Shown: positions 31,641 through 43,815, numbered from the stretch's first letter. The stretch: 57,432 nt of DNA from Haplomitrium mnioides (GCA_049999725.1 JBNGIS010020573.1:1-57432), one strand, 5' to 3'. Numbers and translations: made by a program. Notes: generated by a model not told the origin, from the letters alone.

Positions 31641-32260
31641 GGAGGAATTCGGTTATGGTGGTATAATTTGTGGGCTTTCCAGCTCTGATCTAGAACAGAT
31701 CCTCATCCGGGAAAGTATCATTTACCTCCTCCTGGTTGATCGGTCCAACCATCAAGGAGAAGAAGCGGGTTCTGTTGTGCTACTTCCCTAGTTTGATCCG
31801 CACTTCAAAGTCAAACTCCTGTAGGAGAAGCACCCACCTCACAATCCGACCTGCCACATCCGGCTTATTCACCATATACCTGAGAGCATTGTGATCGGTG
31901 TGAAAGATCACCTTGTAATGCAATAGGTAATGTCAGAATTTCTTCAGGGCATGGATAATCCCTAAGGCTTCCCGATCGATGGTAGAGTAATTTTTCTCCG
32001 TTGGGGCCAGTACTCTACTGGCAAAGTAAATCGGATGGTCCTTGCCCTTCTCATGTGTCTGGCTCAATAGCGCCTTGATGCAGAAGCCAGACACATCAAT
32101 CATGACGTAAAATTCTTTCCCCCAACTGGGCGACACTAGTATAGGGGCACTTGCCAGTCATCTCTACAACTCCAGGAAGCTCGCCAGCCTCTCAAGGGTG
32201 GCTTCAAATGTGTTGCCCTTTTTGGTCATTTGAGTGAGGGGTAAAGCCACTGAGGCAAAC
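31640..32260 (-). pseudogene. B2 RNase H
   Basis: FYVMIDVSGFCIKALLSQ, KDHPIYFASRVLAPTEKNYS, REALGIIHALKKF, FHTDHNALRYMVNKPD-like residues and an acidic EEVNDTFPDEDL tail. The catalytic acidic residues visible (Asp in MIDV, Glu in REAL, Asp in HTDH) are kept, but stops interrupt the frame. Confidence 0.84.
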
Positions 32261-33285
32261 TGGTCGATGAATATACTATAGAAGCTCACACACCCCAAGA
32301 ACCCTTGCACCTCCTTTCATGTTGGTGGGAAATGATACATTCATCCAGATGGCAATCTTTTCTTGGTCTATTTCAATGCCTCGACTGGAAATCATGTGCC
32401 CGAGGACTATCCCTTCCTTGACTTCAAAGAAGCACTTGCTTGGGTGTAATCTCAGACCTGTTTCCCGGCATCGTTGGAGGGTGAGCCTCACATCCCGCTC
32501 ATGATCGCAGAGCTTCCCATATATCACAATGCCCTCGATGAAGATCTCCAAAAATTTCCTCAAGTAATCATAGAAAATGTTCATCATCATCCTTTGGAAA
32601 GTTCCCAATGCGTTGCAGAGTCCCAAAGGCATCCTTCAGAAGGCAAACACCCCTCATTCCATGGTGAATGCCGTCTTCAGCTGATCCACCTCCCGGATCC
32701 AGATCTGGTTGTATCATGAATATCCATCCAGGAAGCTATAGACTTCTTGTCTTGCCACCAAATCTAGCACCGCGTCTGTGAAGGGCAACGGGTAGTGGTT
32801 CTTTTTTGTGGCCTCATTGAGCTTTTGGAAATTCTGGCACACTCAGATCTTCCGTTCTCCATCCTGTCTGATCTTTTTGAGCACTACCGCCAGCGGAGAC
32901 ACCCATTCACTATTTAAAACCAGATAGATGAAATCCGTCTCTAGCAACTTGTCAATCTCCTCCTTCACCAGCAAGGAGAATCGAGGGTTCATCTGGTACT
33001 ATCGCTACCTTACAGGGATTTTTGCAGGTTCCAAGTCAATTCTGTGTTCCCCCAATTCCCTCGGGACTCCCTTCAAATCCACATAACTCCAGGCAAAGGC
33101 ATTGCTGAAGTTTGTGAGGAGATCAGTGATGGCTTGCTTCGCTTCTTCAGATAACTCAGAGCCTATGTGGAATTTCTGTCCCTCTTGGACAACCAGTTGT
33201 TTGTGATGTGATTCCCACATTGCCCCCACCTTGTTCCTCCATTGTGCACCGCCTTCTTGCACCAGGGTCGCAAATCTCAACCTCC
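32260..33285 (-). pseudogene. B2 reverse transcriptase
   Basis: RFATLVQEGGAQWRNKVGAM, ITDLLTNFSNAFAWSYVDLK and LGEHRIDLEPAKIPV lead in. Then NSEWVSPLAVVLKK-like, GLCNALGTFQRMMMNIFYD and FLEIFIEGIVIYGK. The catalytic site is FIEG (32536-32531), both Asp residues changed. Several frame breaks between 33000 and 32640. Confidence 0.86.
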
Positions 33286-33289
33286 TTCC

Positions 33290-34140
33290 ACTTAGGAAGG
33301 CTCTTCGGACTTCTCTAATTCCTTCCCCTGCACCCGATGAGACACTTCGGACCTCTCCTTTATTTCGACCTTAGTGTCCTCATCCCTTGCAAGATCTTTA
33401 GTGGATCCCCTCAGACTGTGCTCTGTTTCCGTGTATTCTGCTAGCTCAATATGACTGACAAACACCACCCTTTCTTCAGATAGATCCTCCTCCGTGGCCT
33501 CACTGACCATCTAAACCCAATAGTGGTACTCGGATTCCTCCTCCTCTTCAGACCACTCACTATCGTACTCCTCTTCCGCCTGCATCTCTCCCACATGTAG
33601 AACCAGTCCATAGTGAACCATCGTTTTCTCAGGACCAAAAACCAAGGTCGAATTTCCCCAATTATGCAGAACTCAGGCCCCATACAGCCATGGTCTTCCA
33701 ATCAGCACGGGGTAGAAAGATGCTCTGGCTAGCCCCATGACAAGGTAGTTCAATTTGAATTCCTTGCCTCCGATGAAGGTGGGTACCTGGAGTAGGGAGC
33801 CTAACGATTTCACTCGGGAACTATCCGCCAACCTCATGATTCTAGTAGTGGGTTGGAATTTTGTAGAGACCAGCTTGTAGGTGGTCTCCTCCACCATATT
33901 GTTAACCCCTGCCCATCCATCTACGAGCACTAGCGACAACGTGCACCCTGCTATCTGGATGTCGATCTCGGGGCCCCCTTGTCCTCACATACCAGTTGTA
34001 GGTCTGTTGGAGCTCCCACTTGAAGCAGCCTCCTTCTCCTCTTAGCTCCTATTAGCAATTCTCTGAGCTGTCTTTTGTACAAGGGGCCGTCCTTGATTAG
34101 TTGGCTCACCGTGGCTATGACTGGGCAATCTCTCACATCT
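33290..34140 (-). pseudogene. B2 protease region and acidic linker
   Basis: RDCPVIATVSQLIKDGPLYK, RRRRLLQVGAPTDLQLVCED, SLVLVDGWAGVNNMVEETTY (DGW at the catalytic turn), YLVMGLARASFYPVLIGRPW, then LVFGPEKTMVHY, the acidic tail and VSEATEEDLSEERVVFVSHI. A frameshift near 33955 separates the basic part from the protease. Confidence 0.85.
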
Positions 34141-35890
34141 GCTTGGATGTTGTAAGGGACCGGCTTTACTTCTCCTTCAAGGGGTGTGATCTTCGCCCCT
34201 CTTTCTTTGGGCTCTCCTTGCTGTTTTCAGACCTTTTTTAGGGTCTTGATCGTTGCCTGCTCCTCTTCCAGCGCCTCTAGGGCCTCCAACTGCTTCCTCT
34301 CATAGTCCTGTTGTTTGGGATAGAACCACTTCGGATTGTCCTGTTGGTAATTCGAATCACTACGTGATGAGGGTGCTTGAGCCGTCCTCTTCTTAGCCTT
34401 CCGCTTGCTCTTCCTCTAGCTCTTCTTCTTGGATTTCGCTCCGGCTCAGGTTACCACCGGTATCAGTCTTCAGGAGTTGGTGTCTCCCATTCGTGCAGCT
34501 AGGCTTCCTCCTCCTTCTCCAAGACTATTAAATTGACAACTGCAAGTGGAGGGGGGTTTGTGCTTGGGCCATGGGATGCATCGAGCCTTCGGTTGAGAGG
34601 GTAATTGACCACCACATGCCTCTTCTTTTTGCATTGGAAGCACAATGCAGGCGGTTGGCCATAACCACTCTTCCGGGACTCAAGACAGTTGGAAGAAATG
34701 TGCCATGACTAGCCACAATTCCAACAGACCATGATGGTCGTTCGGAGTGGTCTATTTGCAACCTACTAATTGCTTGGCCCTCCGCTTCCCCTTGTAGGCC
34801 TGCCAAGCATGGTGCGAGGTCCCCCAGTGATCTGGTATACTGTCTCAGAGGCCTCCTCCAACACAAAATCGACCTCCTCCCTCATGAATTATGGTGTCGG
34901 GCATTCTTGAGAAGAGTGGCTATGCTTGTTGCACCTTATGCACTACACTCCGACTCGCCTAGTGGGAAGCGGACGACCTTTTGGTTTGATCCTTGCCAAG
35001 AGGATATTCATCACCTCTATTTTTGCACTCATCTCATCAATTCGATCCCTTCCCTGTAGCTTTTTGCTTGGTTGGGGTTCGGGTTCCCCCCTCTTGGATT
35101 ACCTTTTCCTGGCCCCTATAAGGTGATGCACTTCTTGCTCATTGGACTGTTTCTTTTTCTTTTGATCTTTCTTTTTTTCTTCCTTCGAGATGATTTGTCC
35201 TCCTCTGAGCTGCTGATGTCCAAGTCATCCTTGCTCTCCAAGGTGGACGCGGAATTCTCGTCTATCTCCTCTCTAATGTCAGAAGTGTCCAAAGTATCTT
35301 GCTCTTGCTTTCCTTCGGGAGCTCGTGAATGTAGCCTTGACGTGGGATCGAGCTGCATTAACTGCCTCCTTCAGAGTCTGTGGATTCGTTTGCCTTACCT
35401 AGGTCCCTATTCCTCTAAGTAGGGCTGCTAGGAACCACATTGTTGGCATTCCATTAGTGGCTGGTGGATTTAGCTTTCGAGCCACGTTTTTGAATCTCTG
35501 GAGGAATTTTCTCACGGATTCCCTTTTCTTCATCTTGAGTTGACCCATCTTGATCAACGTCTCCCTTTCCTCTCTGATCCCCCTGAATTCAGTAGTGAAC
35601 AAGGTCTTGAATGCTCTCCAGTCCCTCCTGACATTGTCTGGCAAATCCTTGTACCAAGGTTGTGCTTCCCCCTTCAGGACTACTGGTAGAATTTTGATCT
35701 TAAAATGGCTTTTTGGATTCGTTGTTGCGGTATTTTCTAGATCATCTAGCCAAGCGTCAGAGTCGTCCTTCGGATGCCCTTTGAAGGACATGTACTTGAA
35801 CTTGCCCCTCAGCCCGGAAAGAGGTACCGGGTTGGCCATCACAACTCTTGATGAGGCCAACTCCACCCATAAGTTGATTCCCTCCTCCAC
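34140..35890 (-). pseudogene. B2 gag with degraded zinc knuckles
   Basis: Opens MEEGINLWVEL and stays open for 163 codons: YKDLPDNVRRDWRAF, RKFLQRFKNVARKLNPPATN and MWFLAALLRGIGT, which gives the unbroken version of the inversion breakpoint site. Then Asp/Ser-rich and Lys-rich tracts (35360-35120). Knuckles: CIRCNKHSHSSQEC (about 34940-34900), CWNCG, stop, SWHISSNC (about 34735-34690) and CFQCKKKRHVVVNY (about 34645-34605). A Lys/Arg-rich and DNPKWFYP-like segment follows. Confidence 0.86.
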
Positions 35891-36023
35891 TCTTCCTCAA
35901 TAGGCTTACAACAAGGGCTCTGTTTCTCGTAACTCTCCACTCTTGCACAATTCGACTTTCGGGTCCTAGGTGCACAAAGTGATAACTTGGCTTCAGATCA
36001 GTCTTAGGTTTTTACAAACCTAT

Positions 36024-36042
36024 AGCCCTCTTTCTAACGCCA
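36024..36042 (-). promoter_or_regulatory. B2 primer-binding site
   Basis: TGGCGTTAGAAAGAGGGCT on the minus strand, eight bases inside the 5' LTR end. The 36043-35891 leader has no other visible signal. Confidence 0.65.
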
Positions 36043-36050
36043 AAAAGTTA

Positions 36051-39000
36051 TGTCACTCCCCTCCTTCAAGCCATAACCTTCAAAGATACCACTTTGGAAG
36101 GAAGAGGAGGACAAAACAAGGGAATAGGTTCTTTTGTGAGATGCCCCCATTGCAAGTTATCTCTTTGAGGCCTTAAGGGATTCCTCTTCACCATACAAGC
36201 CTTTCCATGGATCAACAATCCCCTGAGCAACAATCTTGCTCATTCACACTCAATGCCAAAACATACATACACATGGACCAAAGTACTTTTGTGGTAATCT
36301 GCAGTATAATTCATGGGCCTAATTCTAGACCCAAACACCTTGTGTACAAATCAAGAACCAAATACCATATCTGAATTATCCAGGGACAATGTTGATGGAC
36401 TTGACTCCCCCTTCGTAAGGCTGAGGTCCGAACAACTTAATACCGGTATGCTCCTAGTCTTAAGTGTTTCTTATAAAATACAAATGAAATTCAAATCTAA
36501 CTATCACACACGTACACAAATACATACACACAGGTATTGCACTCCACCAAAATCGTATCCCTTACAAAACTACTGACCTCTCCAATAGACTCCTCCCTTC
36601 ATCCGCTCATAATCCCAATCTTCTTTCCATCCTTCATGCATATACTTCTTCTAGAGAGTTTTTTAACTTCCCTCGCGAGAAGCCTTGGATTTACTTCCTG
36701 AGGCTCGGAAGAGGATTTCTTTAACTTCCACCTCTGGAAAACAGTCCTCTCGACTTCTGGCTACATACTCTACCTTCGAACCTTGAATAGATCTTCTCCA
36801 CAGTGCACGGGCAGTAACGCAGCCACTCCTTTCTTGGCTCCACTTAACAGAGTAAACTAGAGCGCACTTTGAGCATTTCTAAGTTTGATGCTCTTGCACA
36901 GATGATGTTTAGACAACTCCAAGATCACCCTTGGCAGCCTCTCTCAAATTCCAAACAGATAGGATCCCCTTCTGCTTCATGTATTGATTTACCTCTACTA
37001 CTGGTCCACCTGTAGGAATGAGTTCACGTGGATCGATCGAGCCTCTACAACTCCTCGCCCAACGATTCTCGGCGCCCCTCTAGTCCACCTCCACCCTTGC
37101 TAGCCCCTTGCACGAGTCCACTCGCCTCACGTAAATCTTCACTAGGATCTTTTCTTCCTTACCTCATTGCGTCTTCTTGTTCCGAGATCGCTTGCGCGTC
37201 TCTAATTTGCATGCACACCAACCCGTTCAATGTCGCAGCCCCTCCATCTAAACCCCCCTTGCCCGTGCCTCTTACATGTCTGTTCCATTTGAAAAGATCA
37301 TTTTTCCTGTTAGACTTGGGCTCTGGACATGGCGACACCTATCCTGACTATTTGCAGAATGATCCAAGTACAACGTTCAGTTTCGAGGGTTACGGGGTCT
37401 GGTCTGAAGAATCCCACAGAATTGAGTCCAAAGAATCCTACAGAACCGAGTCCAAAGAATCTTGCGGAACTGAGTCTGAAGAATCCTACGGAACTGAGTC
37501 CAAAGAATCCCATGGAACAAAGTCCAAAGATCCCGAGGAACCAAGTCCGAAGAATCCCACAGAACCGATTCTGAAGAATCCTGCTGAACCGTAGACTCTG
37601 ATGTTGACTTTCTTCCGTTGCCGCTATCCGACGCCATCTTCAACCTAGGAGTTGGACCACCACGTTGACCTGCATCCGTAGTTGACTGCGGACTCTAATC
37701 TGAAAGATCCCTCGGACAGGTGAGTCTGAAGAACCCCTCAGGCTCCTGAGTCTGAGGTTGACTTTCTTCCGTAGGGTATCGTCTGATGCCGCTTTCAACC
37801 AAGAAGGTGGACTGCCACGCAAACTTGTGTTCGTAGTTGACCGTACTCTGACCCAAAGGATCCCTCGGATAGGTGAGTCCGAGGTTGACTTTCTTCCACA
37901 AGGCGCCGTCTGACGCCGCTTTCAACTGAGAAGTTGGACCCTCGCCTTGACCTGAGTTCCAAAGTTGACCGCGGAGAGATTTCGAAATATTCCTTGAACA
38001 AGGAGTCGGAAGGAAACCTCGCAACCTCTGGGCACGCAGTTGACTTGGTTTTGCAAGGCGCCGTCCGACATCGCTTTCAACCAGGAAGGTGGACCGCCGC
38101 ACTGACTTGAGTTCCGAAGTTGACTGCAGAGAGATTTTGGAATATTCCTCGCATAGAAAGTCTGAAGGAAACCTCAGAACCTCTGGGCCCGTAGTTGACT
38201 TGGTTCTGTAGGGCGCGATCCAACGTCGTTTTCGACTGGGAAGGTAGACCACCGCGCTGACCTGAGTTCCAAAGTTGACCGTGGAGAGATTCTGAAATAA
38301 TTCCTCGGACAAGAAGTCTGAGAAAAACCTCGAAACCTCTGGGCCCCTAGTTGACTTGGCTCTGCCGGGCGCCGTCGAATGTCGCTTTCAATTGGGAATG
38401 TGGACTGCCATGCTGATCTTGGGTTCCAAAGTTGACCAAATGACTCTTCTGAATTTGCCATGTTTCCGTAGAATCCTTCGACTACCTCTACGCTTGCCAC
38501 ATTTTCGTAGGATCCCTCAGCCACCTCTGAAATTGCCACGTCTCCGTACAATCCCTCGGACACCTCCTTGCTTGCCATAGTTTTGAAGAATTCCCTAGAC
38601 ACCTCCGTGCTTGACACGTTTTCGAAAAATTCCTCAGATTCGTGAAGTCCGAAGTGGGTTTGGACCTCGATAAAGCCCGTCAATGCCTGAGGAAGCAGAG
38701 GTTCCCCCAATCCTCGGCGTCGTTGTTGCTTATGAAGGTCGTTGCCCCCTCCTTTCTCTTCCCTATTCATGCTTCTGGCGCGTGGCCCTCTAAAACCTTA
38801 CGCTGCAGCCTTTCCCTTACCTACGATCCCTTCCAACTGCTGTCGATCTCCAATCTCCACCCTACATCTCTGGTCCTCCTCCTCTGGTCCCTGATCCTTC
38901 TCTTCTTCCGAGATCGACTTTCCTTCCTCTTCTCGGTTGATTGCCTCTGGTTAGTGCTCCGTTCCTCCCTACTCAGGTCTCGATTCCTGCATCTCGATGA

Positions 39001-39297
39001 TACTTGTAGGCTCTCTTCCACTTCCTTCAAATTTTAGTGGTGCCCCCATTCACCAGCTGCCAGAGCTCCCTTCTCCAACTCAGAAGCAATCCCGCGAGCC
39101 TCTCTTCTTTCAACCTCCCTTCCTTACCCCACCACAAGTCCAATTCCCCTCCTCGGATCTAGGCAACCCGCTCGTACTCGGGAATAGGAGTTGATCCGCT
39201 GCTTCGGGGTACTTTAACACTTATAAGAGGAGAATTGCTCCAATGTCACCTCTGATTCCATGAATTCTTCCATAGTACCTCATGTCACCGGTTGACA
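36051..39297 (-). repeat. B2 5' LTR (3247 bp)
   Basis: Minus strand TGTCAACCGGTGACATG...GGGGAGTGACA. Internal structure in plus coordinates: GACTTGACTCCCCC motif (36398-36415), TATA-like TTATAAAATAC (about 36470), conserved core (36650-36820), 24-bp array (about 37400-37590), ~155-bp units with equivalent points at 38041, 38196 and 38352, and ~39-bp TTGCCACGTTTCC units (38450-38640). Confidence 0.92.
37880..38440 (-). repeat. ~155-bp tandem units in the B2 5' LTR
   Basis: Each unit runs from AGTTGACTTGGTTCTG through a GGCGCCGTCCGACGCCG-like core, a GGACCGCCGCGCTGACC stretch and AGAGATTCTGAAATATTCCT. Unit starts are 155-156 bp apart. The 3' LTR has the same units (28168 and 28323). Confidence 0.85.
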
Positions 39298-39302
39298 GTG
39301 AG

Positions 39303-40060
39303 AGGAGCCCCCCGAATACATGCATGAAGAAGTGGAGTATGTTCAAGAGGAGGTACATGAAACTGTATACGAGATCAACAACGGACCACGTACTATCCTA
39401 GGAAGACCTGCAGGCATAGGAGCTAGGGAAATCAAGTGGCTAGGCTGCAAACAGGTCATCGAGGACGACCATCATGGTGTGTTGGAATTGTGGCCAGCCT
39501 AAACACATCTCGCCCAACTATCTCGAGCCAAGAAAACATAATCATGGGTAGCCAACTGCACTGTTCTTTCAATGTAACAAGGAGGGGCATGTAATTTCGA
39601 ATTGTCTCCTCAATCGAAGGCCAAATGTAGCCTCAAATGCGTGTGAATCCCCCATCGCCAATAGTAATCAACTTGATAGCTATGGAATGGGTGGAGACTG
39701 AGAAGCTTGAACCTGAAGAGGAGGAAGCTGCACTGCCACGTTGGGAAACCTCGATACTAGGGGACTGCTATAGGGTGGTGACCGGATCGGGAGCCAAGTC
39801 CAAAAAGAAGGACAAGCGTAGGAATGAGCAAAAGGTCGAGAAGGCTACAGTTCAAAGGTTGCCATCGATGAGTGAATCAGATTACCAATGGGATAACCCC
39901 AAATGGTTTTATCAAAAGTAGCAAGAGGAGGTGAGGAGATAGCTAGAGGCCCTAGACGCCACCAAAGAGAAAGATGCGGCAAAAAAAACCATGATGGAGG
40001 TCGAGAGGCAACAAGTGTCAGAAGAGTCAAAGGAGTTTGTATCATCCACGGCCAGGGCGC
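39303..40060 (+). pseudogene. Gy-C gag C-terminus, second and third zinc knuckles
   Basis: The frame resumes after B2 (EEVEYVQEEVHETVYEINNG). Knuckles: CWNCGQPKHISPNY (about 39480-39525, last Cys now Tyr) and FQCNKEGHVISNC (about 39570-39610, first Cys lost). Next a Glu-rich block, GAKSKKKDKRRNEQK, SDYQWDNPKWFYQK and an EALDATKEKDAAKK-type coiled segment. Stops near 39500, 39630 and 39920. Confidence 0.85.
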
Positions 40061-40700
40061 TGAAACCTACCCCTTACAACATTTAGACGGATGTCAGGGA
40101 CTGCCATGTCACGGCTACAGTAGGATAGTTGATTAGAGATAGCCCATTGTATCGAAGGCAATTGAGGGAGTTGCTGATGAGAGCCAAAAGGTGAAAAAAA
40201 CTACCTCGAGTAGGGGCTCAAACAGAGTTGTGATGGGTATGTAAAGACAAGGGTGCCCTAGAGATCGATATTCAAATTGTTGGGTGCACACTATCTCTGG
40301 TATCAGTGGATGGAGGAGTCGACGTCAATATCATAGTCAAGGAGACTACACAAAGATTAGGATTCAGAGATTTCCAGCCTGCAGCTCTAATCATAAGGTT
40401 GGCAGACGGGTCCCGAGTCATGCTCTTGGGCGCTCTCTTACAAGTGTCTACTACCATTGGTGGCAAGGAGTTCCGATTGAACTATCTAGTGATGCGACCA
40501 ACACAAGCATCTCCCTGCCCGATACTGATTGGGAGATTGTGGCTATATGGGGCCAGAGTGATGCACAATTGGGGGAACTCAGCCATTGTTTTTGGCCCAG
40601 AGAGAACAATGGTGCACTATGAACCGGTGCAACACTAAGGGGAGACACAACCAAAAGTTGAGTATGAAAGCAAATGGTTGGCAGAGGAGGCAGAAGATTT
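40060..40700 (+). pseudogene. Gy-C aspartic protease
   Basis: PYNI, DVRDCHVTATVG (with stop), SPLYRRQLRELLMRAKR, then LSLVSVDGGVDVNIIVKETT, ADGSRVMLLGALLQVSTTI, YLVMRPTQASPCPILIGRLW and IVFGPERTMVHYEPVQH, stop. DGG is kept at the catalytic turn. The protease part is open for 110 codons. Confidence 0.86.
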
Positions 40701-42230
40701 AAAGTACCATTATTGGGTTCAGGTTGTCAATGAAGCCACAGAAGAGGATCTATGGAGAAGAGGTGCAATGACGATCAACCAAATAGAATTGGCAAAGCAC
40801 ATGAACACAAAATCTGGAATGGAGGAATCTGGGGAAATTTTTGTGGATGGTGGGAGGACAGTGCCTGAACCAAAAGGGAAGTTATGCCCCAAAGGGCTGA
40901 GCCACACCCACCAACAAGAAGAAGGCAACCATGAGAAGGAGGTGGCAGCCATTAATTCCATCTTGGGGCAAGGAGGGTTGCGGCTGGCCACGCTAGAAGC
41001 TAGCGACAACCCATACACAAGGAATAAGTTGGGAGTGGTAAGAGTAGAGCAACATCGAGAGGTGATTGTTCATGAGGGACAAGCATTCCGAGTAGGGTTT
41101 GGCTTAACCATAGCTGCGGAGAAAATCTTGATTCAGACCTTAGCAAACTTCAGTGATGTCTTTGCCTAGAGTCAGACACACCTGAAAGGAGTCCCAAGAA
41201 AATTGGAAGAGCATCGTATTGACTTAGAAACCATGGGTGTAACTGTCAGGCAGCGCCAATATCAGATGAATCCCAAGTTCTCTTTGCTGGTGAAAGAGGA
41301 GATAGACAAGCTATTAGAGGCGAGCTTCATTTATCTAGTCTTGAACAGCGAATGGGTGTCACCTCTAGTGGTGGTACCCAAGAAGATGGGGATGGATGAC
41401 AAGCAAAAGATCAGGGTGTGCCAAGACTTTCAGAAGTTGAATGAGGCAACTAAGAAAGACTATTACCCCCTACCGTTCACAAATGGGGTGCTAGACTTAG
41501 TGGTAGGGCATGAAGTCTACTGTTTCATAGATGGGTATTCCGGTTACAACCAGATATGGATAAGAGAGGAGGACCAGTTAAAGACTGCATTCACCACAGA
41601 GTGAGGGTGTTTTCTTTTAGAAGGATGTCCTTCGGGTTGTGTAACACGCCAAAGACATTTCAAATGATGATGATGAATATTTTCGATGATTACTTAAGGA
41701 AGTTTTTGGAGATCTTCATAGTTGACTTTGTGGTGTATAGGAAAATGTGTGATCATGAGCGAGATGTGAGACTCACCTTCCAGCAATGTCAAGAAACAAG
41801 ACTGTGACTACACACAAGGAAATGCTTCTTCGTAGTAAAAGAGGGGGTACTCTTAGGCCATAGAGTATCCAGCCACGAAATTGAAGTGGAACAAGAGAAG
41901 GTGAGGAATTGGATGAGAGTGACCTTTCAAACTAATGTGAAGGCAGTATAGGGTTTTCTAGGTTGCGTAGGTTATTGCAAGAGATTCATCGCTCAGTTGG
42001 CACTTGTGGCTCTACCCCTCACATGAATAACAAAGGTGAGTAGCGACTTTGAGCCCACACCCGAAAGGTTGTCCAGCTTTGATAAGCTGAAGAAGAGACT
42101 TGCAAATACACCAGCGCTCATACCTCCTACATAGGGGAAGGAGTTCCATGTCATGATTGACGTGTCGGGTTTCTGCATAGGTGCAGCAATCAGCCAACTG
42201 GATGAGGAAGGTTGAGACCATCCCATTTAC
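40700..42230 (+). pseudogene. Gy-C reverse transcriptase and start of RNase H
   Basis: VNEATEEDLWRRGAM and IQTLANFSDVFA lead in. Core: NSEWVSPLVVVPKKMG, QDFQKLNEATKKDYYPLPFT, YCFIDGYSGYNQIWIREEDQ, FGLCNTPKTFQMMMMNIFDD, FLEIFIVDFVVY. The catalytic site reads FIVD (41715-41726), first Asp lost. Then ERDVRLTFQQCQETRL, VGYCKRFIAQLA and HVMIDVSGFCIGAAISQLDE. Stops at about 41168, 41603 and 41805 and a frame shift at about 41600. Confidence 0.87.
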
Positions 42231-42700
42231 TTTGCAAGTAGACTGTTGTCCTCCGCAAAGAAGAACTACTCAACAATGGATCGGGATGCCTTGGGAATCA
42301 TCTACTCACTGAAGAAATTCAAGCACTATCTGCTCCACTACAAGGTGATATTTCACACAGATAACAATGCCCTTAAATACATGGTTAACAAACTAGACTT
42401 GACAGAGAGAATTGCAAGGTGGATGCTCCTCCTTCAAGAGTTCAAATTCGAGGTGTGAATCAAACTAAGAAAGAAGCACCACAATGTAGATTTCTTTTCT
42501 AGGGTGGACGGGTCTGTCAACGCAAATGAGGTAGATCACACTTTTCCAGATGAGGATTTGTTTCATATTAGAGTAGAGAAGCCTACAAAATATGCCAACA
42601 TCATCCAATTCCTCCTTTCAGCCCAGTTACCAAAGGCGAGCACCGGTCTTCCTCCGGAAGGTGAAGCCCTACTTGATGATAAAGGAGGTGCTACATAGGC
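42230..42700 (+). pseudogene. Gy-C RNase H
   Basis: FASRLLSSAKKNYSTMDRDA, GIIYSLKKFKHYLLHYKVIF, HTDNNALKYMVNKLDL, WMLLLQEFKFEV, stop, IKLRKKHHNVDFFSR. The usual REAL Glu is Asp (RDAL). The acidic VDHTFPDEDLF tail links to integrase. Confidence 0.85.
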
Positions 42701-43440
42701 AAGGGATGGATGGAAATTTGAGGAGGTGTTTATAGAAGGATCAAGCCACAATCGTGATGAGGGTACTACATGGAGAAAAGGTGGGGTCACTTTGCGGCCA
42801 AAACCATGGTATGGAAAGTGCTGAACGTAGGGTACTCATGGCCTACCTTACATATGGATGTGTATTTCTTTGTGAAGAAATGCGACTCGTGCCAAAGGAC
42901 ATGGAAACCACCGGCCTCTCAGCATCACCCGTTGGTTCTGATTATTCCATTAGCACCTTTTTGAGAAGTGGGGCATTGACTTCATTGGGCCAATTGCACC
43001 CTCCACCCATCGGAGAAACCAGTACATTCTTTTGGCTACAAACTATACAGCTAAGTGGGTTGAAGCAAGGGCCACTCGAAAGGATGATGCAAGGACGGTT
43101 GCAACCTTGTTATATGAGCAAAACTTTTGGGAGATTCGGAGCACCATTGGAGCTGGTCAACGACCAACACATGCACTTCGTCAATTTGGTGGTGCAAGAT
43201 TTAAATAGCCAATACTTGATCAAGCACCGCTAGACTACGCTATATCATCCAAAGGCCAATGGGCTGACAGAGAGAGCAAACAGAATAATGGGGAAAATTC
43301 TCAGCAAGTCAGTGGCTGCCTACAAGGCGGATTGGGATTTGAAGTTGCTGACAGCAACCCACGCTTATAATCTGGGCTACAAGACTACGACCAGCCAGTG
43401 CCTCTACTTTCCAGTTTTTGAGTAGCACACCCTACTGCCT
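42700..43440 (+). pseudogene. Gy-C integrase, zinc-binding part and core
   Basis: VLHGEKVG, HFAAKTMVWKVLNV, WPTLHMDVYFFVKKCDSCQR. Core: LATNYTAKWVEARATRKDDA (first catalytic Asp now Asn), LELVNDQHMHFVN (second Asp kept), LYHPKANGLTERANRIMGKI (Glu kept). Two frameshifts near 42790 and 42960. Confidence 0.85.
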
Positions 43441-43815
43441 TTAGAATTTGAAGTGCCGATGGCAAGAGTGTTAGCTGAAAAGAGGCTTGGAGAAGACCAG
43501 AGCATGACAAAGAGAGTGCATCAGCTAGAAGCCTTAGAGGAGATGCGAGTGCAGGCTCGAGAACAATTGGAGCACCAACAAGGATTGCGAAAAAGGCAAT
43601 ATGACAAAAGGCTCAAGCCGGTGGATGTGCAAGACGAGGATTTGGAGTTGTTGTATGATAGCAGAGTGGTGCATTTCCCCGAAAAGTTGCACACCAGGTG
43701 GATGGGACCGTTCGTGCTCACTAAACTACATTAGAATGGGTCTGCAGAGCTGGAAACTTTGGAAGGGGAAAGGATCACCAATCGTGTACATTATGATTGA
43801 CTTAAGAAATATGTG
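43440..43815 (+). pseudogene. Gy-C integrase C-terminal part
   Basis: EFEVPMARVLAEKRLGEDQS, LEALEEMRVQAREQLEHQQG, LRKRQYDKRLKPVDVQDEDL, RVVHFPEKLHTRWMGPFVL, then stop and NGSAELETLEGERITNRVHY. No chromodomain follows. The remaining 43816-44030 has no coding signal. Confidence 0.86.

Larger units (their letters stand above)
28084..39297 (-). mobile_element. Gy-B element B2, main piece
   Basis: Reading minus: 5' LTR (39297-36051), primer site, gag, protease, RT, RNase H, integrase, polypurine tract and the first 1180 bp of the 3' LTR. The LTR end is at 7546-9600. Without LTR-F the internal region is 5881 bp, against 5877 bp in B1. B2 sits in Gy-C gag; target duplication GTGAG (39298-39302) and CTCAT (9601-9605). 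Confidence 0.9.
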
